64,000 nucleotides of DNA, taken from contig JASPKZ010000424.1 of the NCBI GenBank assembly GCA_030220185.1, positions 780,001 to 844,000 on the forward strand, in the 5' to 3' direction. The stretch comes from Diploptera punctata. Its lineage: Eukaryota > Arthropoda > Insecta > Blattodea > Blaberidae. Both the position numbers and the translations under genes were made by a program. The notes under the pieces were generated by a model. It had not been told where the DNA came from. It did no database searches and saw nothing but the letters and a program-made list of their open reading frames with translations. This document shows positions 19,714 through 29,054 of the stretch, piece after piece; position 1 is the stretch's first letter, and each line of letters begins with the position of its first letter.

Positions 19714-20277
19714 ACTTATCATCCTGGAATACATAACAAATTTCAAAAAATTTTCAAGAAATTCAATATTACATTGGCACCGATAAATAAATTTAGCCTT
19801 GGTAACTTATTAATAACCAATAAGAAAATGAACACCCCAGATAGTAAAAAATCTGGAATTTATCAAATTGATTGTCGAGATTGCAATAAAGTATACATAG
19901 GAAAAACAAAAAGAAATTTGGACACTCGCACAAAGGAACACTTTAGAAATATTAAAAATGGTGAAATTGAAAAATCAGCTATTGCAGCACATAGTTTGTT
20001 GGAAGGTCATAGAATTGAAAAAGAAGCTAAACTTCTAAAACATTTGGAAAAACCTTTGGATTTGACAGTTTGGGAGAAAATATTTATACAGAAGAACAAA
20101 TTTAAATCTATGAATTTCGACATTCCGGATGAACGTGACCTCAATTCGAAGTTCATCGAATCAACACCAGATGGCAACGATATCTCGAAGTTCGTCAAAT
20201 CAACACCAGATGGCAGCGTTATAGAGGGAGATTCCAACGAATATCCGGTAGTCATAATGGCGGTTGAAAATGAATGA
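19714..20277 (+). CDS. PLE GIY-YIG endonuclease domain protein
   Basis: An open frame from the truncation point at 19714 (TYHPGIHNKFQ...) to TGA at 20275-20277. GIY-YIG family motifs: GIYQIDCRDCNKVYIGKTKR (GIY and YIG boxes), RTKEHFRNIKNG, EKSAIAAHSLLEGH, LTVWEKIFIQKNK. In full PLEs this domain follows the RT and nicks target DNA. There is no own start codon at the proper place and no RT upstream, so it is a 5'-truncated PLE C-terminus rather than an independent gene. The last 30 residues contain a duplicated unit ending STPDG (SKFIESTPDG, SKFVKSTPDG). GIY, YIG, Arg and His positions look conserved, and no stop interrupts it. Confidence 0.8.
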   Translation, partial: TYHPGIHNKFQKIFKKFNITLAPINKFSLGNLLITNKKMNTPDSKKSGIYQIDCRDCNKVYIGKTKRNLDTRTKEHFRNIKNGEIEKSAIAAHSLLEGHRIEKEAKLLKHLEKPLDLTVWEKIFIQKNKFKSMNFDIPDERDLNSKFIESTPDGNDISKFVKSTPDGSVIEGDSNEYPVVIMAVENE

Positions 20278-20305
20278 CAAGATCATTTGAAAACTATAGT
20301 TACCG
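20261..20305 (+). ncRNA. hammerhead-like motif with C3U/G8A
   Basis: Stem I CGG/CCG; core TTGAAAA (consensus CTGANGA, U at 3, A at 8); extra T; stem II GAATGA/TCATTT around CAAGA; GAAA; stem III AACTA/TAGTT; cleavage base A. All other core bases match. The two changes fall on the two bases that pair with each other in the hammerhead fold. Confidence 0.65.
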
Positions 20306-20587
20306 TGTTTGATAAAACATGAAATATGAGGTAAGATGTTAAAATGACTCATTAATTTATTAATTAAGAACCTCATAATGTTTCCCAATTTTAACTTTGA
20401 AAAAGGTACAGTAAATTCAGTTTTTGATATGGACACAGTTTTATTCTGTCTCCATTTTCTTGCACATAACTTGTGGCCATAAATAAATAAATTTCTAACC
20501 ATTTTTTCTAACAGATAGTCTTAATTCAATTAATGGCATTTTTACACTTCTGGCCCTCTTCTTCCCAAGGTGTGATAAATGATCAAT

Positions 20588-20740
20588 TTTAATATTTAAT
20601 TTTAGGAAGTGATATTTTGAGGCTATTTTAATTATATTATTTTTAGTCTGATCATCTTACCTCAATATTAATGTTGATTTGTTCTTGAACATGTTTCAAA
20701 ACAATTCTGTTTTATCGTCAGCTTTATTTGAAGAAAAAAA
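20588..20740 (-). mobile_element. single-arm PLE end
   Basis: Minus-strand 3' end of the giant-palindrome subfamily: long end TTTAATTTTAGGAAGTGATA, CTTACCTCAATATTAATG, and ribozyme CTGACGA-T-AAAACA/TGTTTT-GAAA-CATGT near 20684-20730. Truncated just upstream, then followed by a family A scrap (TTTGAAGAAAAAAACTG). Confidence 0.6.
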
Positions 20741-20957
20741 CTGTCATTCGGTGAGAAGTGATAAATCAAGTATCTAAGATCATATATGATGCCTAGGGAT
20801 GCAGGAGAGTACATGAGCTTTATCACATACTGAGCAAAGTTTCCTGAAACTTTCATAGCCTTACCTCATATTTCTGAAAGCCTGTAGTGGAATCTCTGCA
20901 CTATTTTATCTCCCTCTATCCTTCCCTGATGATAACTAATTGATTTTTTTTTTGTAG

Positions 20958-21007
20958 GTTCCTGCCGTTGTAAAACATGTGGAATCTAAGTCAGTAAATA
21001 AAAAGGT
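20958..21007 (+). CDS. host gene of unknown function, internal exon 4 of window
   Basis: Acceptor TTTTTTTTTGTAG ends at 20957; donor GT|GTAAGTA begins at 21008. The 50-nt micro-exon runs from phase 0 to phase 2. It encodes VPAVVKHVESKSVNKK plus two bases of the next codon. The donor was placed at 21008 (GTAAGT) because this alone joins exon 24886 in frame, giving a Val codon across the junction. Confidence 0.7.
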
Positions 21008-22165
21008 GTAAGTATTTATTTAATTAGTTAATATTTAGTTAACAACATTAATCTAACAAGAGGTTGTGTTTTGATTTTGTCTAATGAAAAGCTCAACCTC
21101 GCTTTGGATTTGGAGTGACTATTTAGTGAATAATACATCAGAAGCTAAAAATAATTATAATGTTTAATATCTACCAAATGTGAGGTTATGTATTCCGATC
21201 TTACTTCCAGGCAATTTGTAAGACGGCTATGTAGTTATAAAAAGCATATATTTACTGTTAAATCTCTTTGGGCTTGGGAAAAATCAATAACAGATGATTA
21301 AGTTATGAAGTATGAGGTGAGTGAAATAATAAAAATAAACAGATGATTGTATGAAAAATAACTATTAACAATAATATAGATTCATTATACAACATTTAAT
21401 ACATTTTTTAGAGCACAGAACTTTTTTTAAGTTGTTTTCTTTTGACATTTCTTGCTGTACCATATCGATCATACATTGTTGAATCAATATCCTTGTCAAA
21501 GAAGTTAATTTGTGGAGATATCTGTTATTACAAACAGGAAGAGGCAAAATTTTCAGTCTGAGATAGTGATTATAAAACACAATAGAACAGAAATCCTGCA
21601 TCATGCATATGGAATTTGCCAGTCAAGCACTCTACAAACTCTTAACAATATATCCAACATTTTACCAGCCTGAGCAGATGGACGTCCCTGCTTGAGTAAG
21701 AGTAGAGTGAGTAGGACACAGCCGGTTGTGAGGGTTATCCAATCCATCAATTCAGGAGTTATATTACTTCCCTGTAGTTTAAATAAGAGATTTAGTGCCT
21801 TGCAATTAAAAGCACCAGATATTTGTTTTTTTGCACGTGATCTTGGTACATCACATTGATTCTCTGGGAGAAATTTCAAGGTGGGTTTCGGCATGCAATG
21901 GTTGACAGTTCCCTTGTGAGTAAAACTTTTTAGTATGTGGCCCTCAGCATGGATTGTGTTAATATTTTGACTCCCAGTACTTCTGAAATTTGAACAGGCT
22001 TAGTATAGACAGATACCTACCCTACAATTTGTGCATATTTTTGTATTTTTCTTTTAATTTATCTGTATACTGTCATTTGCCTTAGAATTCCAGAAATTGG
22101 GATGGAATAAAAATATTGGAGATTTTATGCCACCTACATAAATTCAAATTAAAAAAAAAAAGATT
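21008..22165. repeat. intron with dispersed repeats
   Basis: 21300-21340 carries a U3/A8-type PLE end stub (TTATGAAGTATGAGGTGAGTGA, as at 6065 and 12600). 21640-21900 is the inverted copy of the dispersed repeat seen at 5350 and 9995. No coding sequence was recognised. Confidence 0.45.
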
Positions 22166-22346
22166 TATTCAATGAATGAATCACTTCTTATCTTACCTCA
22201 TAGTTTATGTTTCTTAAACACGGGAACTGCAGTTTTCAAGAGGGCACCCCTCTCTTTTCAACCAATATTATGACTACCGGATATTTGTTGAACACTTCAT
22301 CTATAAGAAATGACTCCTTCATTCATTGAATTAAGAACTTCATAAT
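22166..22346 (-). mobile_element. PLE end, U3/A8 subfamily, interrupted by SINE
   Basis: TCTTACCTCATAGTTTATG, then a minus-strand ribozyme motif with core TTGAAAA, stem GAGAGG/CCTCTT, GAAA and AACTG/CAGTT. The opposite arm is reduced to its tail (AATGACTCCTTCATTCATTGA). The SINE at 22347-22746 splits the 3' tail. Confidence 0.65.
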
Positions 22347-22746
22347 GTTTTTTTTTTCTTCTTTTCTTTTTCAAATGCCCCAGGTTTGTCTTTTCGACAT
22401 TCCTGGTGTTCTCTCCTGGCATGGAGTACTTGTAACCCACTTCTGAGTTTGGGGCGCCTGGAAGGCAGGGTTACGTTGCCCCAATGATATGATGGGTGAT
22501 GATGATGATGATGATAATGGTGTGCCAGGAGAGTCCTTAATCCTAAGCTTAACCTAAGATGAATATGAATGATGATGATTGTGATGGCCATATGACTTCG
22601 GGGACCATTTGGGCCTTAAAGTTTTCCTGGCATTTATCTTACAGGTGAGGAAAAACCTCATCCAGAAAAACTGTCCCAACCGAGGATCAAACCCGGGCCT
22701 GCTGCATGACTAGGCAGCACGATACCCCGAGACCACAGCAGTGGAC
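22347..22746 (-). mobile_element. tRNA-derived SINE (CCACCGCTGTGGTC type), 400 bp
   Basis: Perfect 13-bp TSD (agaacttcataat at 22334-22346 and 22747-22759). The minus-strand head is tRNA-like (GTGGTCTCGGGG..., B box GGTTTGATCC), the body contains a (GAT)n-like segment, and a T/A-rich tail starts at 22347. Other copies: 28700-29045 and 34641-35031, plus a fragment near 47755-47885. Confidence 0.88.
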
Positions 22747-22759
22747 AGAACTTCATAAT

Positions 22760-23170
22760 AACTATGAATACAACTAGCATGTTGGTTTTCATATTTTTCG
22801 GCCTGTAAGATAACTTTCTTTTTTAACTCACATCGAAAGACGTTTACTTGGTTAGTATTCTCTTGATTACAAGCAGCCTAAATAGAAACTTATCTTAACA
22901 TCTATTGAAAATTAAATTAATTATTGAACTAACCTCATAATGTTATTTAACTATGAGCACTGCAGTATGTGAATAATTAACTAAGAGATATATATGTCGA
23001 CATTTTTCTAAAAAAAATGTGAGAACTGCCTTAAAATGAAGTGAGAAGTTGAGCTCAAAGTAACCTAAAATCACCATATTTACAATGTAAAATATGTACT
23101 AGTGATTGTGTAGCTAACTCTTATCACAAAAATCTGCTAACAATCAAGTAAACGGTAAATTAATCTGGAG
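22760..23170. other. intron; PLE stub only
   Basis: 22925-22955 contains TAACCTCATAATGTTATTT, a PLE 3' tail. Otherwise nothing was recognised. Confidence 0.35.
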
Positions 23171-23184
23171 TAGTTAATGGTTTA

Positions 23185-23570
23185 TTTTAGGAAGTTATAT
23201 TTTGAGGTATTTACCGAATTTTCCCGTCCTAGTACTACCTTGGTTTCCTAGATGTCAGTGTGAGGCGGTGCGCTGACCGCGGACCACTCAAAATGACATC
23301 TATACGAAAACAAGTGTAACTAATTTAGTATGGTTCAAATTCTTCCCTGTAGGGGTAGAGCGCCTAAATCTCTGTAAAGGGAAAAACATAGGCTTATAAT
23401 ACAATACAATACAATATTTTGAGGTTTTTTTAATCTGGAATCGTCTTACCTCAGTTTAATGTTGATTTGTTCTCGAACATGTTTCGATATATCTTCTATA
23501 TCAAAACATATTTGAGAACAAATCAAAATAAATTGAGGTAAGATGATTCCAGATTTTTAAAAAAATTTGA
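23185..23570. mobile_element. PLE-derived palindrome split by a SINE-like insertion
   Basis: The long end TTTTAGGAAGTTATATTTTG (23189) is cut at 23217 and resumes at 23412. Arms CGTCTTACCTCAGTTTAATG and AATTGAGGTAAGATG follow. The ribozyme core is lost. Confidence 0.7.
23217..23411. mobile_element. short SINE-like insertion, 195 bp
   Basis: A 12-bp direct repeat (atattttgaggt) flanks it. The right end is an (ACAAT)n-like tail (AATACAATACAAT), as expected for a SINE on the plus strand. The head is not clearly tRNA-like, and its origin is unknown. Confidence 0.65.
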
Positions 23571-23734
23571 TTAATCGGGTGTACTAACTTGCCCATTTTC
23601 TCACCTAACTTGCCCACTAATATAGGCGGACTCCTAGGCTAGAATCCCCTTATTTGTGAAGAAATGTGTAGTGGGAACATGTGTTATCACATTGGCCAAT
23701 GACATTAGCAGTCACTTGTTTAAGTAAAATTTTA

Positions 23735-24110
23735 TCACCTCATCTCATATTCTTCTTCTTATATAAGAAAAAATAAGTCATTAGCAGTCTTGCTCTCCAA
23801 TACTTTGAGGTCTTAGAATCTTCATGTTTGACAGCGATGCAGATATTCAAGATGGCCTTAGTCAATTTCATCATCTAAATGATTGCATAAAATGCATTTC
23901 AATGAAGGCAGAACATTGATGTTGTGAAGGTGTTTTGCCAGATAGTTGTGGCCTGTTGTCATTCTAAAATGTACTGAATTACATATTAGAGAACTTTGCA
24001 CCCAACATGCTTGCTATTCGGTTGACACTATCATCTCACCTCATATTATTCTTCTTATATAAGAAAAAGGAGAATATGAGGTGAGGTGATAAAATTTTAT
24101 TTAAATAAAC
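23735..24110. mobile_element. PLE-derived ends around unassigned sequence
   Basis: Two minus-type ends (CACCTCATCTCATATTCTTC at 23737; CTCACCTCATATTATTCTTC at 24037) and one plus-type end (GAGAATATGAGGTGAGGTG at 24070). The segment 23780-24030 holds a CTGTCAAACATGAAG-like LINE/other piece. No ribozyme core was seen. Confidence 0.5.
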
Positions 24111-24119
24111 AATATCTCG

Positions 24120-24380
24120 TAGATTGAATTAAAATACTTCATACTTCACCTCATATCCAGTCCAATTATACTGCAGTTTCAAAGTCTTGGTAGCTTCATC
24201 TTCAGTAATATCACGTCGACTATTCTTCTGATCGACGTAACATCAGTCGATGCTGAAGATTAAGCTGCCAAGACTTTGAAACTGCAGTATAATTAGAAGA
24301 CTGGGTATGAGGTGAGGTATGAAGTATTTTAATTTATTCTTAAATTAAACCTCATAGTGATTTTTTCCTATAAAAGTTCA
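24120..24380. mobile_element. PLE-derived palindrome
   Basis: Arms ATACTTCACCTCATATCCAG and TGGGTATGAGGTGAGGTATG. The right end is long (ATTAAACCTCATAGTG). Each arm carries a hammerhead motif. Confidence 0.75.
24165..24209 (-). ncRNA. hammerhead ribozyme motif
   Basis: Minus strand: ATTA, CTGAAGA, extra T, stem II GAAGCT/GACTTT (imperfect), GAAA, palindromic ACTGCAGT, cleavage base A, TAAT. Stem I ATTA/TAAT is perfect and the core canonical. Confidence 0.65.
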
Positions 24381-24394
24381 ATATCTCATGGTTT

Positions 24395-24545
24395 TATTTT
24401 AGAAAGAAAAATTAACACTCAAATCGGGATTTGAATCCTGGATCTCAGAGATCCAGAGTTCAAGTCTTGGTTCAAGCGTTAATTTTTCTTTCTTAAATAA
24501 AACTCTATCCAGGATTGGAAAGTGTTAATTTAAATAAAAACATCA
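24395..24545. mobile_element. tRNA-like family C foldback
   Basis: Inverted ends TTAGAAAGAAAAATTAA and TTAATTTTTCTTTCTTAA enclose two half B-box regions (GATTTGAATCC, GTTCAAGTC). The right end is longer (CTATCCAGGATTGGAAAGTG). Relatives are at 48060-48210 and 54680-54790. Confidence 0.6.
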
Positions 24546-24646
24546 AAGTACGTCATAGTGAAGTCACCTGTTTTTCAATCAAATATTCACAAGTGGCTCA
24601 GTGACATAGAATAGCCAAAATATTTATTCAGAATTTAATTAAAATT

Positions 24647-24815
24647 ATGAAAATACAAGAGGAAGTAACATTATGACGTTCTACTTAATAAATAAGTTAG
24701 GTCTGCCTTCATCTTACTTCGTATTTTGTTGTTTCTTGTAAGACATGTTTCAAAGCATCAAAACATGTCTTACAAGAAACAACAAAATATGAGGTAAGAT
24801 GAAGGCAGACCAACC
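24647..24815. mobile_element. PLE-derived palindrome, 169 bp
   Basis: Perfect 12-bp TSD (ttaattaaaatt at 24635-24646 and 24816-24827). The left end is long (GAGGAAGTAACATTATGACG), the right short. Arms TCTTACTTCGTATTTTG and CAAAATATGAGGTAAGA meet at GTTTCAAAGC; no ribozyme core remains. Confidence 0.85.
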
Positions 24816-24885
24816 TTAATTAAAATTTTTAAGAATACTCTTTCTGTCTTATCTGGTATTATTTTATTTGCTTTTTTCTTTGTAG

Positions 24886-25543
24886 ATTTGGCAGATCCCT
24901 ATCAGCAACAAATGTGAAGTCAGGTGATCCGGTTGTAAAAAATGGCAGCTTTTCATCTGTTGGTACATCTCTAGTTGTTCCGGATGTTTCTTTAAAATCT
25001 AAGTATACAGTAATATCCAGCTCCGTCCAGCAATCTCATCAAACAAGTAGATTATCCCAGTTTAATTTATCAGGCCTCATTGCCACATCAACTCCTACAA
25101 GAAAAATTGCACCTTCAACGTCAACCAGGAACTTAATGAAAATAATGCCATCTCCAATATCTATTGTGTCTACCAAAAATGCTTCACCTCCAGTTGATAC
25201 ATCAATACTTAAAATTGCTGATGTTTCAAAAAATAGATCATTTGATGGAAGTCAGCAGAAAGTGAATGCTCAAGATTTATCGAGCAACCTTCGTAACAGA
25301 TCTAAATCAGCATCTTCTATAAATGCAAAGCAAATGCAGAAGAATTCCCCACAGAATGGAAAATTTGCATACATTTATGCTAAGAAGTCTATAAGTCATA
25401 CTAAGACACAACGAGAAGGAAGAAACGTTCCGACTGGCGTCTTGAAACCGTTGAAACTGAACGGACAATCACTTCAAGACAAACAGAAAGTAGAAACAAA
25501 ACATTTCTCTCCTGGTGTGGAAAAGAATAAATCTACTGTACAG
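24886..25543 (+). CDS. host gene of unknown function, large exon 5 of window
   Basis: Acceptor CTTTTTTCTTTGTAG ends at 24885; donor CAG|GTAAAT begins at 25544. The 658-nt exon runs from phase 2 to phase 0, about 219 codons without a stop. It encodes a low-complexity Ser/Thr/Asn/Lys-rich segment: FGRSLSATNVKSGD ... SVQQSHQTSRLSQFNLSG ... SPISIVSTKNASPP ... QKVETKHFSPGVEKNKSTVQ. No catalytic or folded domain was recognised. The composition resembles disordered regulatory or cytoskeleton-associated proteins, but I cannot assign a family. Codon use and the open frame contrast sharply with the surrounding repeats. Confidence 0.85.
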
Positions 25544-25719
25544 GTAAATTAAATTTTATATACTTTATATTTCCGAATGTAAGACACACTTTTAACCAAA
25601 TTATTGAGTCCTCAGAATCAAGGTGTGCCTTAATTCGCATACAAATAATGAAATTTTAGCTTATGGTAATTGTCCATCATTGGTCATTTGTTTGTGCAAT
25701 ACCAAACATACAACTAGCA
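25544..25719. other. intron start; nothing recognised
   Basis: Sequence after the donor, without repeats I can name. Confidence 0.4.
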
Positions 25720-26010
25720 TTCAATGGATGAATGAGTCATTTCTTATCTTACTTCATAGTTTATGTTTTCTTAAACACGGGAACTGCAGTTTTCAAGAGG
25801 AACATCCCTCCCATTTAAAGTGGAAAGTAACACTAAGAGGTATTTTTCAATTTATAAATGAATTGGAGAAAATGTTTTTACATCTCACCTCATAAATTTC
25901 CATGTTTTCACTATACCGGTTTCAAAGGTCATTTCACCTTCATATTCAGTCAAACTCCAATTGTTCAAATTTTTGCAGTTAACACCATCTTCCAAACTGC
26001 CATCTAACTA
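25720..26010 (-). mobile_element. two abutting single-arm PLE ends
   Basis: 25735-25817 is a U3/A8-family end (TCTTACTTCATAGTTTATG ... AACTGCAGTTTTCAAGAGG), truncated at the ribozyme. 25818-26010 is another subfamily (GGAAAGTAACACTAAGAGG, CTCACCTCATAAATTTCC). Its minus-strand motif is CTGAATA-T, AAGGT/ACCTT, GAAA, ACCGGT (G8 to U). Confidence 0.6.
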
Positions 26011-26417
26011 ATTAACTAACTCACTGGCACTATCAAACCCATAGGTTCATGGCCACGCTGACATAAGCTCTCCATACATTCCTATCCTGAGCTAATGTTT
26101 TCCAGTCATTCCCTGTATAATCTACTTCCCTCAAATCATAGTTAATGTTATTCTCCCACCTCATTATTGGTCTACCAACTGGGCATTTTCCCTCTGGTTT
26201 TCCTACAAGAAGCTTCCATGAATGTCTTTCATTCCCCATTCGTGCCACATGCCCTGCCCATCGCAGTCTACGAGACTTAACTGTTCTTATTATATCCAGC
26301 TTCCTATAAAGACCTTGCAGTTCACTGTTATGTAGTTTTCTCCATTCACCTGTCTTTTCTTCTCTCTTTGGTCCAAAAATTTTCTTAAGAATTTTATTCT
26401 CAATTACTCATAATCTC

Positions 26418-28081
26418 TTATATTTGAAGAGAAAAATTATATATTAAATTAATATTAAGAAGCTAAAGCTGTTACTATGATTGAAATAAGTATATTAAAG
26501 TACACTACTAAATTATTGTAATCAAATGGTAAAGAGAAAAATTTATGCCTGAACCGGGAATCGAACCCCGAACCTTCAGCTTTCCGTGCTGATGCTCTAA
26601 CCATTGAGCTAATCCAGGCTTTCTTCCCATCCAAGCATAAATCCTTCCTTTACCTTACTGTCTTGGTCCCACATTCAAATGCTATGAATCATCATTCACA
26701 AATACACAATGAATGGCTTCTACCTGAAGAAGACATGAAGGGACTCCACATAGCTATAGCATTATTTATTAAATTAATATTAAGAAGCTAAAGCTGTTAC
26801 TATGATTGAAATAAGTATATTAAAGTACACTACTAAATTATTGTAATCAAATGGTAAAGAGAAAAATTTATGCCTGAACCGGGAATCGAACCCCGAACCT
26901 TCAGCTTTCCGTGCTGATGCTCTAACCATTCTCTTTACCATTTGATTACAATAATTTAGTAGTGTACTTTAATATACTTATTTCTATCATAGTAACAGCT
27001 TTAGCTTCTTAATATTAATTTAATAAATAATGCTATAGCTATGTGGAGTCCCTTCATGTCTTCTTCAGGTAGAAGCCATTCATTGTGTATTTGTGAATGA
27101 TGATTCATAGCATTTGAATGTGGGACCAAGACAGTAAGGTAAAGGAAGGATTTATGCTTGGATGGGAAGGAAGCCTGGATTAGCTCAATGGTTAGAGCAT
27201 CAGCACGGAAAGCTGAAGGTTCGGGTTCGATTCCCGGTTCAGGCATAAATTTTTCTCTTTACCATTTGATTACAATAATTTAGTAGTGTACTTTAATATA
27301 CTTATTTCAATCATAGTAACAGCTTTAGCTTCTTAATATTAATTTAATAAATAATGCTATAGCTATGTGGAGTCCCTTCATGTCTTCTTCAGGTAGAAGC
27401 CATTCATTGTGTATTTGTGAATGATGATTCATAGCATTTGAATGTGGGACCAAGACAGTAAGGTAAAGGAAGGATTTATGCTTGGATGGGAAGGAAGCCT
27501 GGATTAGCTCAATGGTTAGAGCATCAGCACGGAAAGCTGAAGGTTCGGGGTTCGATTCCCGGTTCAGGCATAAATTTTTCTCTTTACCATTTGATTACAA
27601 GAAAAATTATACATTGCTCAGACTGGGATATGACCTTTCACAGTGAGTTATCTGAGCAAGTCCAATCTAAATGCAAATCTTTCTCTTATATATACGCTGT
27701 TAAACCCGTGCACCAAATGCTATGAAGCCTTTGCTTCTATCTTGCAAATGGTGGCTTCTTTATTATGAAGATATCTAATTGGGAATTTTACATTACATTA
27801 TAAAGCCAGTACGGCTTCTTTATTATGAAGATATTTAATTGGGAATTTTACATTACATTTTAAAGCCAGTACGGCTTCTTTTGATGTTTTTATTATTCAT
27901 TTCATACATCTCAATGATGGATAAATTATATTTGAAGAGAAAAATTATACACTGCTCAGACTAGGGTATGAATCCAGGACCTTTCGCAGTGAGCTATCTG
28001 AGAAACTCCATATAATATTTTTTTCTGTTCAAATATAATTTATCCATCATTGAGATGTATGAAATGAATAATAAAAACATC
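26418..28081. mobile_element. tRNA-like family A element hosting family B
   Basis: Perfect 12-bp TSD (actcataatctc at 26406-26417 and 28082-28093). Left end TATATTTGAAGAG; right end long (CAAATATAATTTATCC ... AATAATAAAAACAT). The body has degenerate antisense tRNA-like units (27615-27660 and 27955-28005) and a tandem pair of a 67-bp segment (GGCTTCTTTATTATGAAGAT at 27751 and 27818). Confidence 0.75.
26442..27599. mobile_element. tRNA-like family B, (- -)(+ +) tetramer
   Basis: Perfect 12-bp TSD (agaaaaattata at 26430-26441 and 27600-27611). Antisense tRNA-like units lie at about 26546-26622 and 26868-26932 (truncated at the centre), sense units at 27173-27246 and 27497-27571. The plus units repeat with a 324-bp period. 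The left end is long, starting TATTAAATTAATATTAAGAA. The whole is a near-perfect inverted repeat centred near 26932. Confidence 0.85.
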
Positions 28082-28699
28082 ACTCATAATCTCCTTTCCT
28101 CCCTTAAAGTAGGAGTCCATGTTTCGCATCCATTTAATATAACTGGTAGAATAATAGTTTTATATATTTTCAGTTTAATGTTTTTTGAAAGGAGTTGGGA
28201 CATCAAGAGTCTCTGCAATGCATTCCCAGAATTGAGCCTATGTTTAATTTCTTTGTGCATCTCATTCCTATTTGTGATTATTGTTCCTAGGTACTTGAAT
28301 TCAGCCACTTCCTCAAAATTTCCCTCCTTTGTCATTAACTGTCCATTTACATTATATAATGTATTTCTGTGTGTGACCATATATTTAATTTTATTGATAT
28401 TTACATCCAGTCCCAATTTGTTAGTGGTACTCAGTAGTGTGTGCGTGTTGGCCTTTAGTATCTCCTCGCTATCGCCCAATAGTACTACATCATCAGCATA
28501 AACTCACAGCTTATTATTACCATTGAGTTGTAGGCCTTCTTCATCCTCTAAAGATTTAATGGCATGTTCTAGAACAAAATTAAATAGCAGAGGAGATATT
28601 ACATCTCCTTGCTTCAACCCATTGTGGATTTCAAAAGTATCCAAAACTGCCATCTACTGTCGATTTTATGATTTTTAATTCAATGCCACTACTTGTCAT

Positions 28700-29045
28700 T
28701 TCAGCATTCTGGTGCTCTCTCCTGCATGGCGTTACTGTAACCCACTTTTGAGTCTGGGATGCCTGGAAGGCAGAGTTACACTGCCCCGATATATGACAGA
28801 TGATGATGGTAATGATGTACCAAGAGAGGCCTTAATCCTAAACTTAATGAATATGTTAATGATGATAATGATGGCCAGATGATGTTCGGGGACCGTTTGG
28901 GCCTTAAAGTTTCCTGACATTTGTCTTACAGGTGAGGAAAAACCCCGGAAAAAAAACCATCACCCACGAAACTTGTCCCAACCAGGAATTGAACCCAGGG
29001 CCACTGCGTGACAAGGCAGCACACTAGACCACAGTGATGGCCCGA
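28700..29045 (-). mobile_element. tRNA-derived SINE (CCACCGCTGTGGTC type)
   Basis: A diverged copy of the SINE at 22347-22746 and 34641-35031: minus-strand tRNA-like head near 29040-28970 (GTGGTCTAGTGTGCTGCC, GGTTCAATTCC) and a GAT-rich body. Confidence 0.75.
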
Positions 29046-29054
29046 TTTTTATGA

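Larger units (their letters stand above)
19527..20399. mobile_element. PLE-derived element, GIY-YIG only, U3/A8 subfamily, 873 bp
   Basis: TSD of 15 bp (aaaaaggtacagtaa at 19512-19526 and 20400-20414). The left arm (19527-19713) is an inverted copy of the right end (20164-20350). The right end is about 45 nt longer (AATTAAGAACCTCATAATG). The plus-strand body encodes an intact GIY-YIG protein; no RT is present. Ribozyme-like motifs sit in both arms. The short palindrome at 33467-33676 is a deletion version of the same family. Confidence 0.88.
26033..28660 (-). mobile_element. non-LTR retrotransposon C-terminal half, interrupted
   Basis: Minus strand: RT catalytic region VYADDVVLLGDSEE near 28460-28500 (a stop just before YADD), then post-RT coding (28084-28479: EFKYLGTIITNRNEMHKEIK ... 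LPVILNGCETWTPTLREERR). After a tRNA-like insertion (26418-28081) it resumes at 26405-26033 (LLVGKPEGKCPVGRPIMRWE ... DYTGNDWKTLAQDR). The two halves join across a 12-bp TSD, showing one LINE copy. A related C-terminal piece is at 60490-60860. Confidence 0.8.

Noticed and set aside
22340..22591. ORF with His-rich segment
   Set aside because: It is a translation of the SINE body (GAT-rich repeat), not a protein gene. The same holds for 34808-35041.
27173..27246. Possible functional tRNA genes (also 27497-27571, 32494-32566, 6662-6745)
   Set aside because: They occur as many diverged copies inside transposon-like units, with a Ser-like anticodon loop but no long variable arm, and residue 33 is often not U. 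They are tRNA-derived repeats.
26442..27599. CRISPR-like array of repeats
   Set aside because: The units are about 324 bp, inverted in pairs and tRNA-like, in a eukaryotic context.
28055..28501. 148-codon plus-strand hydrophobic ORF
   Set aside because: It is the antisense of the LINE post-RT coding region on the minus strand.
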